Numbered from the stretch's first letter, positions 13,801 through 26,790 are shown. The stretch: DNA of 64,000 nucleotides from Phytoseiulus persimilis (GCA_037576195.1 CM075102.1:25292745-25356744); one strand, 5' to 3'. Numbers and translations: made by a program. The notes: generated by a model from the letters alone, not told the origin.

Positions 13801-15552
13801 CCGACGAGCTAACTTCGTTTTCGCCCGACGCTTTGCCAGCCAACGACAACTGAGGCCCCGGGTTTTGAGAACCGCTCAACCCAGGAGAGGACGTAGAGAA
13901 ACCATTTCGGAGTAATTGCACGAATGGCACGTTGTACGGGGAGAGCCGCAACTCCATGCAAGAAGTCGCTGTGATTTGCCACGAAGGAGCACGCACCGCA
14001 TTCGGCCAAGAGGGCGCGAACGCTATCGAAGCCGGAAACTGATTGGCTCCGACACCTTGGAGGGCGCACGATCCTCACGAACTCCCCTAATCGGGAGTAA
14101 GCCTTAGGGACTGTCAGCGCGCCATTTTCCGAGAATCGCGTCAAGCTGTCAAGGGTCGCCGATTGAACCTTGAAAGGCGCATTCGTAAACTGTTATCAGG
14201 GTCCGCCCCTTGACCCGCATGTCCGACTGCGTGAGAAACTGCGCGAGTGAGTGAATGGACTCGGTCGATAGTGAAATGCGTATCAACGAAGCCGGTCGTC
14301 GATGTAGCAGTATGGCTCGCGACTATAAAAATGAGCGGCGCCCGCTTCATGGGCGGTGAGATGCCAGCGGCAGCAAAAGCTTACCCGGCCAGGGGTCCCA
14401 TCCGACCAGTCAGCTGGCTAGCGAGCAGGCGGCTTGGCAAGCAAGGTTGTAAAGAAAATTTAGTGCTAAGAGAAATATCTCCTTCCGGGACCTGTATGCG
14501 GCAAAGGAAAGGTTATTGTGCCTTCCTTATCGGTCTAAGCCACCATGGCAAGACGCCTAGTTTTTTGATCAAGCGTTGCTCTTCGGTTTCGTATCGACTT
14601 CGGACACCAAAGGAGAACCACACTGTTCGGGGTCCGAAGGGGAACGCGGCAGCGAGGGAGCAGAGGGCTCCAAAGACTGGGTGGTCGGGAAGCGAGGACC
14701 TATACCGAGTGACTAGAAACACGAAGCTCGAGGTCGTAGCCCTGAGACTTCTCTGGGCTCTTGAGTGACACAGCTCGTGGAGACCATTGCCAGCTTCGGC
14801 CAGGAGGTTGGCTCCAAGTCAGACCCTGACTCCAGCTCGGGCCGCGCCCTAAATTCTTACGGTCAGCTCCCCTGCAGAATGTGAAGGAACCACTTACATT
14901 TTGTCCCATTCGGTGAACATGTATTGTAGCATAAAAAAGGGGATGGAATGATCATACTTTCATGGGTCACGACAACGGTCGCGTACGTTCTTCCAGAATA
15001 ACTCCGCTTCTCGAACGAAAACGGAGCTGTGCCAGTGCGAGGTTGTTATCTGCTGAGCATCGGAGGAAGCTATTAAGCCTCGTAGCGGGCCATACCTCTT
15101 TGAATTGACAAGGAGCGGTGTTCTGTTCCGAAAACACAAGGTCGAACGGACTCTGCCGCGGAATGAATACTGTCCCTTGAGTGGGAAAGTACTCCATGAA
15201 CAACGGTTCCAAGTTTCGGAAATCTGAGCTTCCAGAGGAATTTCATTGAGGGAGGGGTAATATCTGTACCAGTATGATTGGATGGCGTCGCCCTCCGCTG
15301 GGATGGGAGACAAGAGAAGCGACCAATGGTCTACCGATCTCCGACGGTTGCGACTGGCAAGCACACAACGAGTGGCGTCCAAGTAAGCATTAACCGAGCG
15401 AGCAAGTAGGCAAGCGAGACAGCCGGCCACCGAAAGAGGGAGAAAATCAGCCTCCTGCCAACTCCTTGGCCCCTGTTCCCCAAAAAGCAGCTGATATCAG
15501 CATTGCGAATGAAGCTTTGGACGTTGCTTGATGTTGATAGATGAGGCAAGAT

Positions 15553-15607
15553 GGTCGTCTTCGTCGTCGTCGTGGTCGTCGTCGTTGTTGATGTTGCCGT
15601 CGTCGTC
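15553..15607. repeat. (GTC/GTT)n microsatellite
   Basis: About 55 bases of near-perfect GTC repeats with GTT interruptions. It is the longest triplet tract in the window. It produces poly-Val or poly-Ser/Arg/Thr runs in overlapping open frames on both strands, which is why those frames were not called as genes. Confidence 0.85.
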
Positions 15608-17424
15608 TCAGTCTGGATAGATTCTCGGGTCGCTGCTGGTGCTGCTTTCGGCACGCTTCGCAGCACGCCAGACCAAGCAAACAGAGAAAGAAGCGACCAA
15701 AGCTTCTCCTTTCACTCCTTAGTCCAGGCTTCTCCTTTCCGGCATTCTCCTTGGATCCTCCCCTTTTACGTTCTCCTCAGTTCATCCTCTCTCAGCGTTC
15801 TCTCCCCGCCCCCTTTTCTGGCTCGCGACCGGGTAGTTCAGTCTCTCGCCGCTCTTCTCGGGTATCCCCTTCAGCGGATTCCCCAGTCCCGACCTGCACG
15901 GCGTTTTCATTGGATCCGCCCTCTTACGTTTTTCTTTTCGACATCCCCCGTATTTCCGCTGCGTCCTCCCGATCACGACTTCGTCGTCCTGGCCGCTATG
16001 GGCGCCGGCATAAACAAAACAGCTCCTTCCACCGGAACGTAGGCAAAAAATCCAGGAACATGATAGTCTCTCTTTTTGCTCGCCTTTCCCCGGGCGGGCG
16101 CGTGACCACCGCAGCAGAACAGCTTTCACTCATTTGCTCGAGACGTCGAGACCAGGCGCTCGACGACGACCGCCAGAGGAGGGGAGAACGAGAGGAACCA
16201 GGAGAGGTCGACTGTGAGGGAGTGCGGTGTCCTTGCGCGCTCTCCTTATCGACACCAAAGGGTTGCCGCCGCGGTGGCTGCCGCACGGATTAACCCAGAG
16301 GGGAGTCGGGGCTCGAGAATACAGGGCGTGAATACACGCGCGTACACACTCCAAGGGTTAATGGATGCATCGACGAGAGTCTCCACCCAGCGCCCTCACA
16401 AAGGAGCAATCCTTTCTCGACGGCGGCGCACAGCTTCTCTCTCCGTCATGCTGTCCCGATCGTTTCCTCTCGCATTCACTCTCCCGGCTGCCCGTTTGGC
16501 ACGGACCCACGCCACACGCACACGCCGGGCCACACATCGGAAGACTTGGTTGCAGAGAGGACGGCGGAAGGACGCTGAAGCCTCGTGCAGATGGATTGAG
16601 GTCAATTCAAGCTCTCTAATGAACGGCCTATTGACGAGCTCGCGTCCTCCTCGCCATGTCTTTTTTATTGTTGTTCATCTCTCCGCTTCCCTAGCCAGTG
16701 AACACTGATTGCGAGGTGATATCGAGATTCCCAACGTGATCAGAGTCCGAGGAAAGCTACGAGGCGCCCGTCGTTCCTGAGCGAATTCCTCAGAACTGAA
16801 GTTGAACATCGTTCGTCACTCCGATGAGCAAACCGACAAACCATGGGATGCGAAGGAGAAAGCTCAAACGGCAAGCGAGATATTCAGCTCCTGCTCTTGG
16901 GTTCGTGCGTCAGATGGATCTCCGCATCCCAACGAATCGACCCGATCCTGGAGAACTTTGAATGACCCATGAACGTCTCCATTCTTGGACGATCGTCGCC
17001 TCGGAGCTCGAGCTGATGACGCCCGCGTGCGCAGTCCATCCCGTCTCGACCCACGCAACAGAAAAAAAGCTTTTCGGCGACACTGACCCTCGTCCCGTCG
17101 TATGCGGCGCCCATCATGCAAGCAAACAGATTCCGGATCCAGGATTGCACCTAAACGATCGAAGCAATAAAAACGAGATACATTCGCTCCGTCGAACGAT
17201 TTTTCAGCGGACCCATCCGAACACGCGGAGAGAAAACAGAGTTCAAGAGAATCCGTTTTCTGTTGGACCCGAGCACGTCTAGAGGGACGAAGATTACGGA
17301 GAGAAAGAATCACATTTCTCTTCGTCGCTTTCGGGTTTTCAAATGTAAATTGCCACGTTGCCCGGCTCGGATAACCTCCCCCTCCCTTGCCACAACCCCG
17401 AAACAGCGTCCCTCGATGTTGTCG

Positions 17425-17440
17425 CCCCCCCCCCCCCCCC
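17425..17440. repeat. poly-C tract, 16 bases
   Basis: An unbroken run of 16 C, the longest of several C or G homopolymers in the window. Others are G at 2037-2048 and C at 10142-10152, 44284-44294 and 63741-63751. Such runs are prone to length error in sequencing and to real slippage. Confidence 0.85.
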
Positions 17441-20400
17441 TCCCCGAGTCGTCTATTAAACATTAAGGCTAGACGGGTGGTCGTGGCTGGCTGGCTAGCT
17501 CGCTCGGTTCGTCGGACGGTGTTGGCTTGACTGCTGCTCAGGGAACAGACTCCAGCCCGGGTTCGCTCCATACGGGCCGGAGCGAACGGTCCCGACAGCA
17601 CAAACAAATTGGCCGAATACCAAACAAGACAGACTGGCAACGAAAGCCCGGCTCAAAAAACCTCAAGCGAGGAAGAATGAGAAACAGTGTAGGGTTAGAG
17701 TTCCTCAAGATGCGAGTACATTTTTATAGCCCGTTAGGGGGTGCCTTCCCCCCTTCTGTAAGTAGAGGACACAGTCCGTTGGTCGCTAGCCAGTCAGTCG
17801 GCCAGCCAGCAGACCAAAAATATTATACATCAGTTCGGCTGCCGTTCGAAGTCTTGAGAGGGAAGGGACAGGAGGCTTGGGTATACAAGGTTCGCTTCTT
17901 CACCGTTCTCCGCGTCGACGCAGGGCACAAGGGGGGAGTCAGGCTCGTTGCTAGACATCAAACCCACAAGGAACGAAGGCAGGCAAACCGGCATTGCCAA
18001 CGGCAGCGGCGGCAATGGTGGCGAGCCACCCGTTCGCCCGCTAAATGGAGCGGACGAAGAAGGACCAACGGAGCTTTATAGATCGTTACGCTCGACGTAC
18101 GAACAGCAATGACGATAGACTTAGCAAGCAGCAAGCCAACTGCCCCCTCGTCGGCCCTAACCCACCCCAGCCCCGTCCTTCTCCCCCTGTCTGCAGCCCT
18201 TGCGATTTCCCACGCTGCGACGCGCTCTCCCGGTTTCTCGTTGTACTCTGCTCTTCCCATGAGCTTACGTTGCTCCCGATCGCGCGGCAATCCTCTCCAC
18301 GAAACTCAGTCATGGAATACTGAGAGCTCGCATCTGCGGACTGAGAGTACGATGGAAAGGGTCGAAACGCTTCCCAGCACGTCGTAACAGAGACGATGAT
18401 TATCATCATGTAACACGAAGGTCGTCGTTGTCGCCGCTCGAAGGTCATCGCCACCACATGCGGATCGTCTCTCCGTACTCGACTCTCACTCCCTTCAATT
18501 TTTTTTCCGAGCGGATCCGGAGCGGGACCCTGCGGGGAACTGCAGCGGGAGGATGGAGATAAAGGGAGCGGATGGAGAGCGAGGCCAGGCGGGCCACAGC
18601 GGCCCTGCCGGCGTCGTCAAATAAAAAGGAATTCCGCGAACTTTGCCACCGGGGCATCAAAGCCAGATGAGGAACATTTTTGCTGCGACCAAATAATCGA
18701 CCCACCGAGCGGACCAGAGTAGGAAAGCGGGAGACAGATAGGAAGAGCGCCAGGAGAGACAGTTTCTCTCTCAATCTGTGTCGGCCTATGTGTGCGTTCG
18801 TCAGTCGTTGTCGCCATCTTGCTGTCCCTCCGTCCGCGCTCCACGTTCGCTTGGCCGCGCTAGCCCGCCGATCGCGACACACAAAAATTCTTGAGCTTCC
18901 TCTTCTTCCTGTCGCCGTCTTCTTCGCTTCGTTCTAAATAATATCACTCTCTGCTGATGATCACAGATGGCCGAGTAGCAGGATCCGGTCGGTGCGTTTC
19001 TCGGTCGAACGTCGAACGGCAAACCGAATGACGGACCGCCCGGCATTCCAGGCTTCAAGGAATCCGAAGGCTCTTCCCTTCACGACGACGACGACGACGC
19101 CGCTCGATGACCGCCTCCCGGAAGAAGATTGCAGGAGGGCATCGGAACAACCGGGGAGACAAAAACAGAAAACGCTCACATACCAGCGTTCCAGAAAAAG
19201 GGAAAAGATACACTGCAACTGCACGTACGGGGAAACTAAACAGAGGCGAGAACGGGGCCCGCCCCGCCGCAGAGGGAGGAGTCCGCACGCAGTCGTGATC
19301 GAATCCATTAAACAAGCAAGCACTCGTTAATATCACGACTCATTGGACGACTGGGCGTTGAATAAACCAAACTCGTTACGAATAACCAAACCTCTCCACC
19401 GTCGCTTGATGTTTATCCTCTCTGAATGAGCACGCTCTTTAGTGCTGCTGCTGTTTTTCGTTGGCGTAATTCGTTCCTCGTTCAGTCAACACGTTGCTCG
19501 CTTCCCGAGGATGGTCGCTTCACGTTCTCCATGATTCCATGAATGCACCGGGTATTTCCAGGGTGTTTCCTCGTCAAGTTGAGGCATCAACCCACTCGAA
19601 ACGCTGAGCACGATTAGGCGCTGATGTTTTGCACGACATCGCCAGCGGCAGAGCCGGCGCACGTGCTGGTCAGGTAAGTGGCTCGCTCGACAATGAACAC
19701 TCAGTTCTAAGGAGACAGCCACTCGAGGCGGCGAGCGCGGAGGTAAACTTGGCCGGACGCACTCGGTGCAGGCGACAGGTTGGGTTGGGCCCACCCGGTG
19801 AGATCTGCAGTCTGACACCACCGACCGCTGTCAGGGCTCAGACCATCGTTGTAATCACCAGCGCGCGGTCTTTTGAGAACGAGCTAAGGGTGAAATGAGT
19901 GAATATTTAACCCGTTTTAATCACCCGTCAGATAGTCGGCCAACCAGTCGGCGGCTGCGCCGTTTCCCACGTGCTCTCGACACCACCCTGTTGATTCCTG
20001 ACCAGGTGGAGCTCGGACTTCGGAGCAGCTAGCCGCAGACTCGGAAGCAGGGCATACCCGGACAGTATTCCATGGTCCGCAGAGATCGTGTTGAGACACA
20101 GGTGGAGGAATTCCTTTGAGAGCGTCGACAAGGATGAGAGGAAACATATTTCCGGGAGACGAACGCAGGCTCTAGATTTTCGTTCAGGACTGCGTGTAAC
20201 CTGACCGCCGGACAACCTGCTCGCGGTTCACAACGCATCTGGAATAGGTTCGATCTCCACGCCGTGATATTAGAGCCTGTTCAGCGCCGATTGCTTGCCG
20301 ACTGAGCGTCTCTTTCGGAAGGGCGTCATCCCCCGCCGGAGAACTACGGGTTCGACATCGGAACCGAGCAGCCTCGATCCTACCAAAAAGAAGACAGCTG

Positions 20401-21562
20401 AACTAACACAAGCGTTTTCACGAGGATCAGAACGTTTGGTTGACGGAGTTCGTAGCGCTGCGCTGTCTCACCGTAGATATTTTTGTCAACCGGCGCTCAA
20501 TTGACGCTCTCAGATCCACGCATCGGCACAGCTGGCCGCCTCCTACCGACGCAAAGCTCGGTCCTTTTCGAGCATCAAAGCCCTTGCGCACGCCCGAGAA
20601 CAACAGAGACCATGGGAACCATTCTCTGAGCAATTGGGGAAGCGCACGGGATTCGGACCCACCGCTCACTACCTGATTCCCTGCTCGACAGTTCAACGCT
20701 GCAAGACAAGGTGAAGACCGGGTTGACCACTCGGCTCTCTCGACGCTCAGCGTCAGAAACTGCTAAAATCGACCCGTCCCACGTAAGACATTCAACCCTC
20801 GTTTGAATCGTGTGTGCATTGCTTGTCACCATTCGGAAACGCCCCACATCACCGACGCATTCAAGCTCACAAAATACCATCTGTTCCCGGCATCCGCGGT
20901 GTTGGACTAAGACCGACGTGGCGCTATATCAGCGAGCGCTTGCGCAGAGAACCATTATCATTTCGCTGATAATGGCGTCAGCAGGGAGCCGAGTACGTGG
21001 CCGACAGCCGCAGGGAGATTTCTGAGGCCGAATAGCGCTCTCGTTATTCGTCCACGTTTCCTCGTCGGTGTCCAATATACTTGCGACCGTTCTACCAGCA
21101 AGCAGCAATGTCGACTCTGAGCGCGAAATGACGACGTGCGTCGGAAAATCCCGACCGTAGCGAAATTGATATAAATCTGAACTTCATTCCCGCTCTGTCC
21201 TCCTCGACTTTCGCCTGGGACGAGGATGTACTCCAGTGGCTTCCGTCGGCGGGTCTCCGGTCGCGTACTCTCTTTTTGTCACTATCGGCTCCTCACCCTG
21301 TTTCCACGGCCTTAGTCGCGTTCCCTGTCGTCCCTCCGTACGTCCGCGATGCCCCATTCCCAGGTCGTCTTCGCTGCTGCCGAAACGAAGAATGTCCCCG
21401 GGCGGTTGTTCGGTGTTCGGAGCAAATGACTCGTATATGATGCTGATTTGGCATTTGTAACTGGCTCTCTTGCTTGTGTGACTCCGTTTCATCTGCGAGG
21501 GTGCTGCGGAACCTTCCGTGTCCGGTGCTGGCTCTTCCCCGATCCGTCCTCCGTTAGATGTC

Positions 21563-21635
21563 TTCACTGTGGCATAAACCAACGCCTTGGGTGCCACGCT
21601 AAGCTAGCAATCGCGGGTTCGATCCCCGGCCGACA
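21563..21635 (+). repeat. tRNA-like sequence, possible SINE or tRNA relic
   Basis: A perfect pol III B box, GGTTCGATCCC, lies at 21616-21626 inside a T-arm-like stem with one mismatched end pair. A weak A-box-like TGGCATAAACC begins about 45 bases upstream, a tRNA-like spacing. The flanks that should form the acceptor stem do not pair, so this is not a working tRNA gene. A tRNA-derived SINE head or tRNA relic is possible, or chance. Confidence 0.22.
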
Positions 21636-22256
21636 ACAAAAATTCCTTATGTGGTAAAAAGAGGATTTAATTTGTATCAGAATTAAATCTGAACCATCTC
21701 AAGACCCAAGCCCACCGCCCGCAATGGGATTTGCGAGGCGATAGGGAGTGTTACTGAAGCAATTACGAAAGGTGATCCCAGGACACTCCTGAGGGCTGGC
21801 TGAGAGTTTCAGCCGGAAAACGAAGATGTCTTCACTATGCATCGGAAATAAGAAATCAGTATCGTTCTCCGTGCATGGGAAAGGAGTGGAAAACGAAGAA
21901 GGAGTTGACGGAGTCCGTTACGTGGTTGATAATTCAGTCTCGGAGCAGAACGTCAGCGACCAACTCGGTGGCTCATCATCGGATCAAAAGCAGCGAACGA
22001 GCGAGCGAATGAACACATTGGCTTTTGCGCTGGAAGCCATCGGAAGCTGGGAGCGCAGTTTCGTTGCGCGCATCAGCGTCAAGTTTGCGAGGTTGGGAAA
22101 AAAAGACGACTGAACTACGACATGCTCAACAGCACTCGTCGGCAACGGCTGATACGCACCAGATTCGATACTAACACCTCGAGGTCTATACCAAGACCAA
22201 TGGTTCTCTTTTACTCGAGACCGGCAAACATCGATGACTTATATCCACTCGAAATA

Positions 22257-23114
22257 CAAGGGTGGTCAAATTAGGTCAGGAATTTTTCGGTCATTTTTCT
22301 TTGGGCTGTTATTCAGAGCCCAGTGGGCGGATCTCTGATTTTTTTCCCTAACGTAGCTCATTTGTTATGTAGCCCAAAATTAACGTATGTATTTTTTCCC
22401 TCAAATTCAGAGAGTTGGCCAATTTTCCACGGGCGGCGCAGCTGAGCTCGCTCGGTGTGATAAGAAGGGGTGTCCATCTGACAAAAAGTGTCCGGTATTA
22501 CCAGCATCCCGCTATTAGCTAGAGGGAACCGACGAGCCAAGAAATGAAAAAGTCACCTCAAAAAATCGTTGGTTTCCGCCGGGAACTGACCAGTGGGACG
22601 GGAGTCGAATTTCGATGGACCAGAAAACTGGTAGAATGATACGCAACTTCGGCATGCGATTTGCGATCAGGAACCAGTTTTCGAAAAGTTACAGAGCTCT
22701 CTTCGGTCAATTTTCGGGGGTTCCGCAGCACTTCCCACGGCGACATCCCTTGAGACGAGATTTGTGTTTGTGATATGTTTTGGCTCGTTAGTTTTCCCCA
22801 GATGGCAGCGGGATGCTGGTAACTTCGGGCACTTTCTGTTAGATGGCCATCCCTCCGCATCACACCGAGCGAGCTCAGCTGCGCCGCCTGTGCAAAATCG
22901 GCTAGCCCTCTGAATTTGAGGGAAAAACAGTCGACAGTTTCCGTAAACTTGTGATCAGAATGAGAGGCAGAACGATTAAGGCAGTAGGCTCAAAAATGTT
23001 TCCGAATCAACGAGCTACATAGGGCAACGAATAAGTTCCGAAATCCGCCCACTGGGCTCCGAATAACAGCCAAAGAAAAATGCGGAAAAACACCCACTTG
23101 ATTTGACCTGCATG
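22257..23114. mobile_element. palindromic MITE-like DNA element with TA flanks
   Basis: The two ends are long imperfect inverted repeats of about 280 bases each. The left arm (22257 to about 22540) matches the reverse complement of the right arm (about 22790 to 23114), including long identical blocks such as GAGCCCAGTGGGCGGAT and GCGGCGCAGCTGAGCTCGCT. The ends read TACA inward on both sides, so the element is bounded by TA dinucleotides, the target duplication expected of Tc1/mariner-type transposition. The roughly 250-base centre has no coding capacity I recognise, so the copy is non-autonomous. The arms look well over 80% alike by eye. The superfamily is inferred only from the TA and the short terminal motif. 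Confidence 0.72.
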
Positions 23115-25400
23115 TATATTCAATTACCCAAGCGTACTTGCAGTGCTCTGCAGTGTATGGATCGAGCACCTGGTTTCATTCCAACGGAAAACGACCATCT
23201 GAAAATTATTGGGTGTACGACCTCACCAATGCCGTGCGCCGCGGAACGGATCCGCCGGCACGCAGTGGTGTATATCGTGCCGTTCGTTACATTGGGGGCT
23301 ATTTGGAACTATACGGGATCTATCAGCTCCCGGACTGATCCATCCGAGCTCTACGGGGTCTTTAGAAATCTGTGAAGAGTCCACAGTGCCTCGAATCGAT
23401 TCCGTGGCTTATTTAAATATCCGTTGCTCATGTTGTCAGCACAGAACGCGACATTAGACTTTGCGGGGGTCTCTCCCTCGAAATTGGGTGGTGTGATCAC
23501 ATTCGTGGCAGAGGTCTAAGAGGAACACTCCTGCGAATCCGTCGTGCCAATGAATTTGTGCGCAGAAACTGAACTTCCAGGGGGTTCGCGGTCAAGTTCG
23601 CTTTTTGTGAGCTGATTGCGACAGAGAGCTGCCTCCACGAGCGATGCCTAGACTGTGAAAACGATTCTGCACTTATGACTCTGCAGCAGTGACGTTCGCC
23701 GCCGGCACAGGTTTGGTCCGCAGCCATCGTAAAGTACCATGACGTAGGGGTCGCAGACTCGGACTCGACAGTCCGAGTCGAGAGCGATTCGAGGGGGCGA
23801 GGTCACAAGATTGTCGAATCACTAGACTGGAGTCCAAATTCTCACAGCTTTGTGGGTCAGAATAAATTGGTTTAAAATGAGCCCGGGAAATTCTATCCCA
23901 AAGCGAGACGGGAGCACCTGCTTCTGGAAGAGCATGGGGATCGGTCGACCCCAATCACGGGTCGATCAAGCCCACTCCAGATCTGAACCAATCCACTGAA
24001 ACATGTGCCCTGCTGTGCATCATACCAACAGCACGCTTCCCCGGTACCCTACAAAACTCTCCCTCAAAGTGGTTATTGGAAACTCTATCAAACTCTACGG
24101 ATTTTGATTTTTTTTGAAATCTCCTCAATATCCCGTTTATTCGTTCAAGATTATATCAAAGCAAACTCGCGATAAAGAGCCCGCAGAACCACCAGGTTGT
24201 CGATTTTTCTGGGGCTGAGAGAGTTCCAGCACTTCTGAGGAAACGTGATTCTTCATGCTGAACTCACGCTCAGCTTGCACTGATGTTGACTGAGCAGTCA
24301 GCAGGATACTGTCATGTTCCGAGACTTTGCGCCCTCACCCAGACTCGGACTCGTGGATTTCCGCCAGCCCTACCGTGTCGCAGAGCTCTGCATGTCACCG
24401 TAGAAAGCGATCGAAATGGGCGTCCTCCACTCGATGGGCACTTCCCGATGGGGGCCTCGCACTACTGGGTCGAAAAAAGAGGAAGCTTGACCTCTTACCG
24501 CGACAAGTGTCACATTTGACCTTGGAAGCTCCTCTGCTTTTCTTCCCCTTTAAATAAAAGAATGATTCTCCCATGAATAACGATCCCCATTACCTTCGGC
24601 TCAACGTCGATAGTGCAAGATATTCTGATTCATACAGGAGAATCGTGAAATCATCTTTATGAGCGCGCCTTCCCGAAGAGGTCCTGGTTTTGTTCGGTTG
24701 AATGGAATAGCAATTATATGGGAGATCACACTACGTCTCCTGACAATGGAACCATGTCGATTCTTGCAATATTTCGAAAACCCCATGGAAATTCAAAGCC
24801 TAATTGCTCTGAAGGAAACTTGCCACCGGAGGACAGTTCTCGGTTGCTCGACGATAGCGAAACACGAGGCGGCTTCAATCTACCGCATCATGAGGCAGTT
24901 CGGGCTGTTCCATCAAGGGGACCAAGAGAGAGAATGAGCTCCAATAAACCTCCCTTCATTCTGATCCTAGCTCACGTTTCCTCAGTTTTCCGCAAGTTCG
25001 GAAGTACTGTTTTGCATGAATTTGAGGGATCCATTGAATCTGACGCGGTCGTTATAGCTCTTTTCGATGATTCGCTCGTCGAAACAGCCGATTCGTTCTG
25101 TAAACTTTCCTCACCAGCGAGCCCCCGAGCTGCACCAGAGGGCTGCGATACAGAGAACACCCGGGCCCTCCTAGCGAGACTGTTTCCTTCCGCCTGATCA
25201 ATTTTCTCCCACACTCACTGACGTGTGCCTCTAACCGCCTTATCTCATTGGTTAACCAGATTGTGCTTCCGAAAACTTCCGAATGCGGAAGAAAATCGGT
25301 TCCAGGAACGCTCAGACATTCTGGACTGTCCATTCGAGTTGGAAGAAACGTCAGCAACAACTTCCCGTAACTGCTGAACGCTCCTCATACCACCAGGAAT
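23115..25400. other. no recognised gene
   Basis: Only short open frames without known domains occur. A perfect 10-bp hairpin with a 4-base loop lies at 23756-23779. Composition is more AT-rich than the first 20 kb. The stretch is best described as decayed intergenic sequence. Confidence 0.35.
23756..23779. repeat. perfect short inverted repeat (10-bp stem)
   Basis: GACTCGGACT, then the loop CGAC, then AGTCCGAGTC: the two arms are exact reverse complements. No U run follows, and eukaryotic terminators are not of this form, so no function is claimed. Confidence 0.8.
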
Positions 25401-25419
25401 TCGTCATCGAAGCTGTGCT

Positions 25420-25761
25420 TCAAGGAACATTTTTGTCCCGACGATGGTTCGAGGAGCTATTTCGAACTTCAAAGTTCACTGTCTGCGGCGAACCTTCCAG
25501 AAGCTGATAGATAGACTTGAGGGGAAATAAAAGCCATCCATAATCAATTTTCGGAAGGCTTATAACATCAAGCATGCGCTCAGAAACATCAACCAAGCGT
25601 GGATAGAAGTCTCCTTGCCTACATCCGTCGGAGCTGTCTGGTACGACGTGATCGAGCTTCCTCCGATCAGTGTAGAATACCAGTGGATAGTATAGATTCT
25701 TCTGGGCGAAGTCGAGCGTCCGACTCATGTGTTGGGTCGTGATAGATCGAGCAGTCGTCAA
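25420..25761 (-). mobile_element. possible decayed LINE reverse transcriptase piece
   Basis: The minus-strand frame of 113 codons contains GCRQGD, which resembles the GxRQGD motif of several non-LTR reverse transcriptases, preceded by a serine-rich stretch as in such enzymes. The motif is short and the rest of the frame is not clearly alignable from memory, so this could be chance. Confidence 0.25.
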
Positions 25762-26299
25762 TTCCGGGCGAACAATGCGTTCAGTACTATAGAGTGACCA
25801 CTCACATCGAGGGCTAGATTTAGTTGGGGCGCGCAGCTTTTCACAGAGCGTCTCTCCTCTGTTCCCCCCGAGTCCACGGGCGTCCGCTCCGGTTTCCTGC
25901 GCCGGCCACAGTCGAGTGCCTGTGGATAACTCCGCCCACTCTTGAAAATTGGAGAGATGTTCACCAGCAGGGAGTTCTATATTCCATTCAGCGAGCGGGC
26001 TTCCTGTGTCATGTTTTCAGAATACATATTGTGATTTCGGGGATGGAATCGTCATTCGATGAAAAGTATATGATGATTGTATTTTGATCGATCATCGTAG
26101 ATCTGTCGGACGATCCTACGGTTGAAGATATTGTTGACGATATCGGAGCTGGCGTGGGTATTTGTCCTCATTGTGCGTAGGCTTCTGAGGTGGCTCGACT
26201 GACGAGAAATTCTTCACCGGTCCTGAGCCGAGAATATCGCGCAGGGCGATGGAGTCATTGCAACCGAATAGAACCCCAATCGGAAGACAATGCTCCGAG

Positions 26300-26790
26300 T
26301 TTTAAAGAGGTCCGGAACGCTTCGTATGGTGTTTCACGATTCGGCTATGCACGAAAGTGAGCATTTCTGTATGTTCGGCGTGGTGGAGCGCCAGGCAGGA
26401 GAGTAGAATAAGAGCTCGCTCTGGACTGGAACACTTCACAGGCGGATATGGAACTCTAGATGTTCCACCACAGAGACTCGGGACGCATTGTTCTTGGGCG
26501 TTTGCGAAGAACGGAGAGCGACATGACAGTGTCGTCATCAAGGGATCACTTGGCCTTGCCATCCATACCTCGCTGATAGTTGGTCAGCAGACGTAGCCGC
26601 GAGTGGATATCGAGGTCGTCGGGGTACACGAGGAATCTCACCGAGTGTGTGATACAACCAAACATGTCCAGAACGAAGATGATAGCAGAGAGGGACAACT
26701 TCCTCGGGGGATGCCGGTGAAAGTTAGCACCACGGAAGGATGCTTCTCAAGGATGAGACGTTGCATTATTCGATCTCGACCCGCAGCGCT
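26300..26790 (-). mobile_element. decayed LINE fragment (reverse transcriptase palm)
   Basis: On the minus strand GIPRGS (26698-26715) resembles the GxPQGS motif of Jockey/CR1/R1-type reverse transcriptases. About 30 residues further on, YPDDLDI (near 26606-26626) matches the position of the catalytic YADD box, though in another frame and with Pro in place of Ala. The spacing between the two motifs is right for this enzyme family. Upstream of GIPRGS the reading also has the expected pattern of a hydrophobic strand before the motif. The copy is broken by frameshifts and cannot be active. Confidence 0.45.

Larger units (their letters stand above)
7842..21540. other. gene-poor region with many simple repeats
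   Basis: I support no gene in this 13.7 kb. Open frames of up to about 235 codons exist on both strands (for example 11302-12009 + and 13032-13667 -) but they overlap one another and have no recognisable domains. Simple repeats: C run 10142-10152, (TGCC)-like tract about 11721-11750, (GTC)n 15553-15607, 16-base C run 17425-17440 and (ACG)n 19082-19098. Imperfect tetranucleotide drift of the CAGTCAGTCGGCCAGCC kind recurs near 14400, 15380, 17490, 17785 and 19930. The minus-strand frame at 10305-10754 looks faintly like the thumb region of an R1-type LINE, too weak to call. Confidence 0.4.

Noticed and set aside
21563-21635. Functional tRNA gene
   Set aside because: B box is perfect but the acceptor stem does not pair and the A box is poor; kept only as a low-confidence relic.
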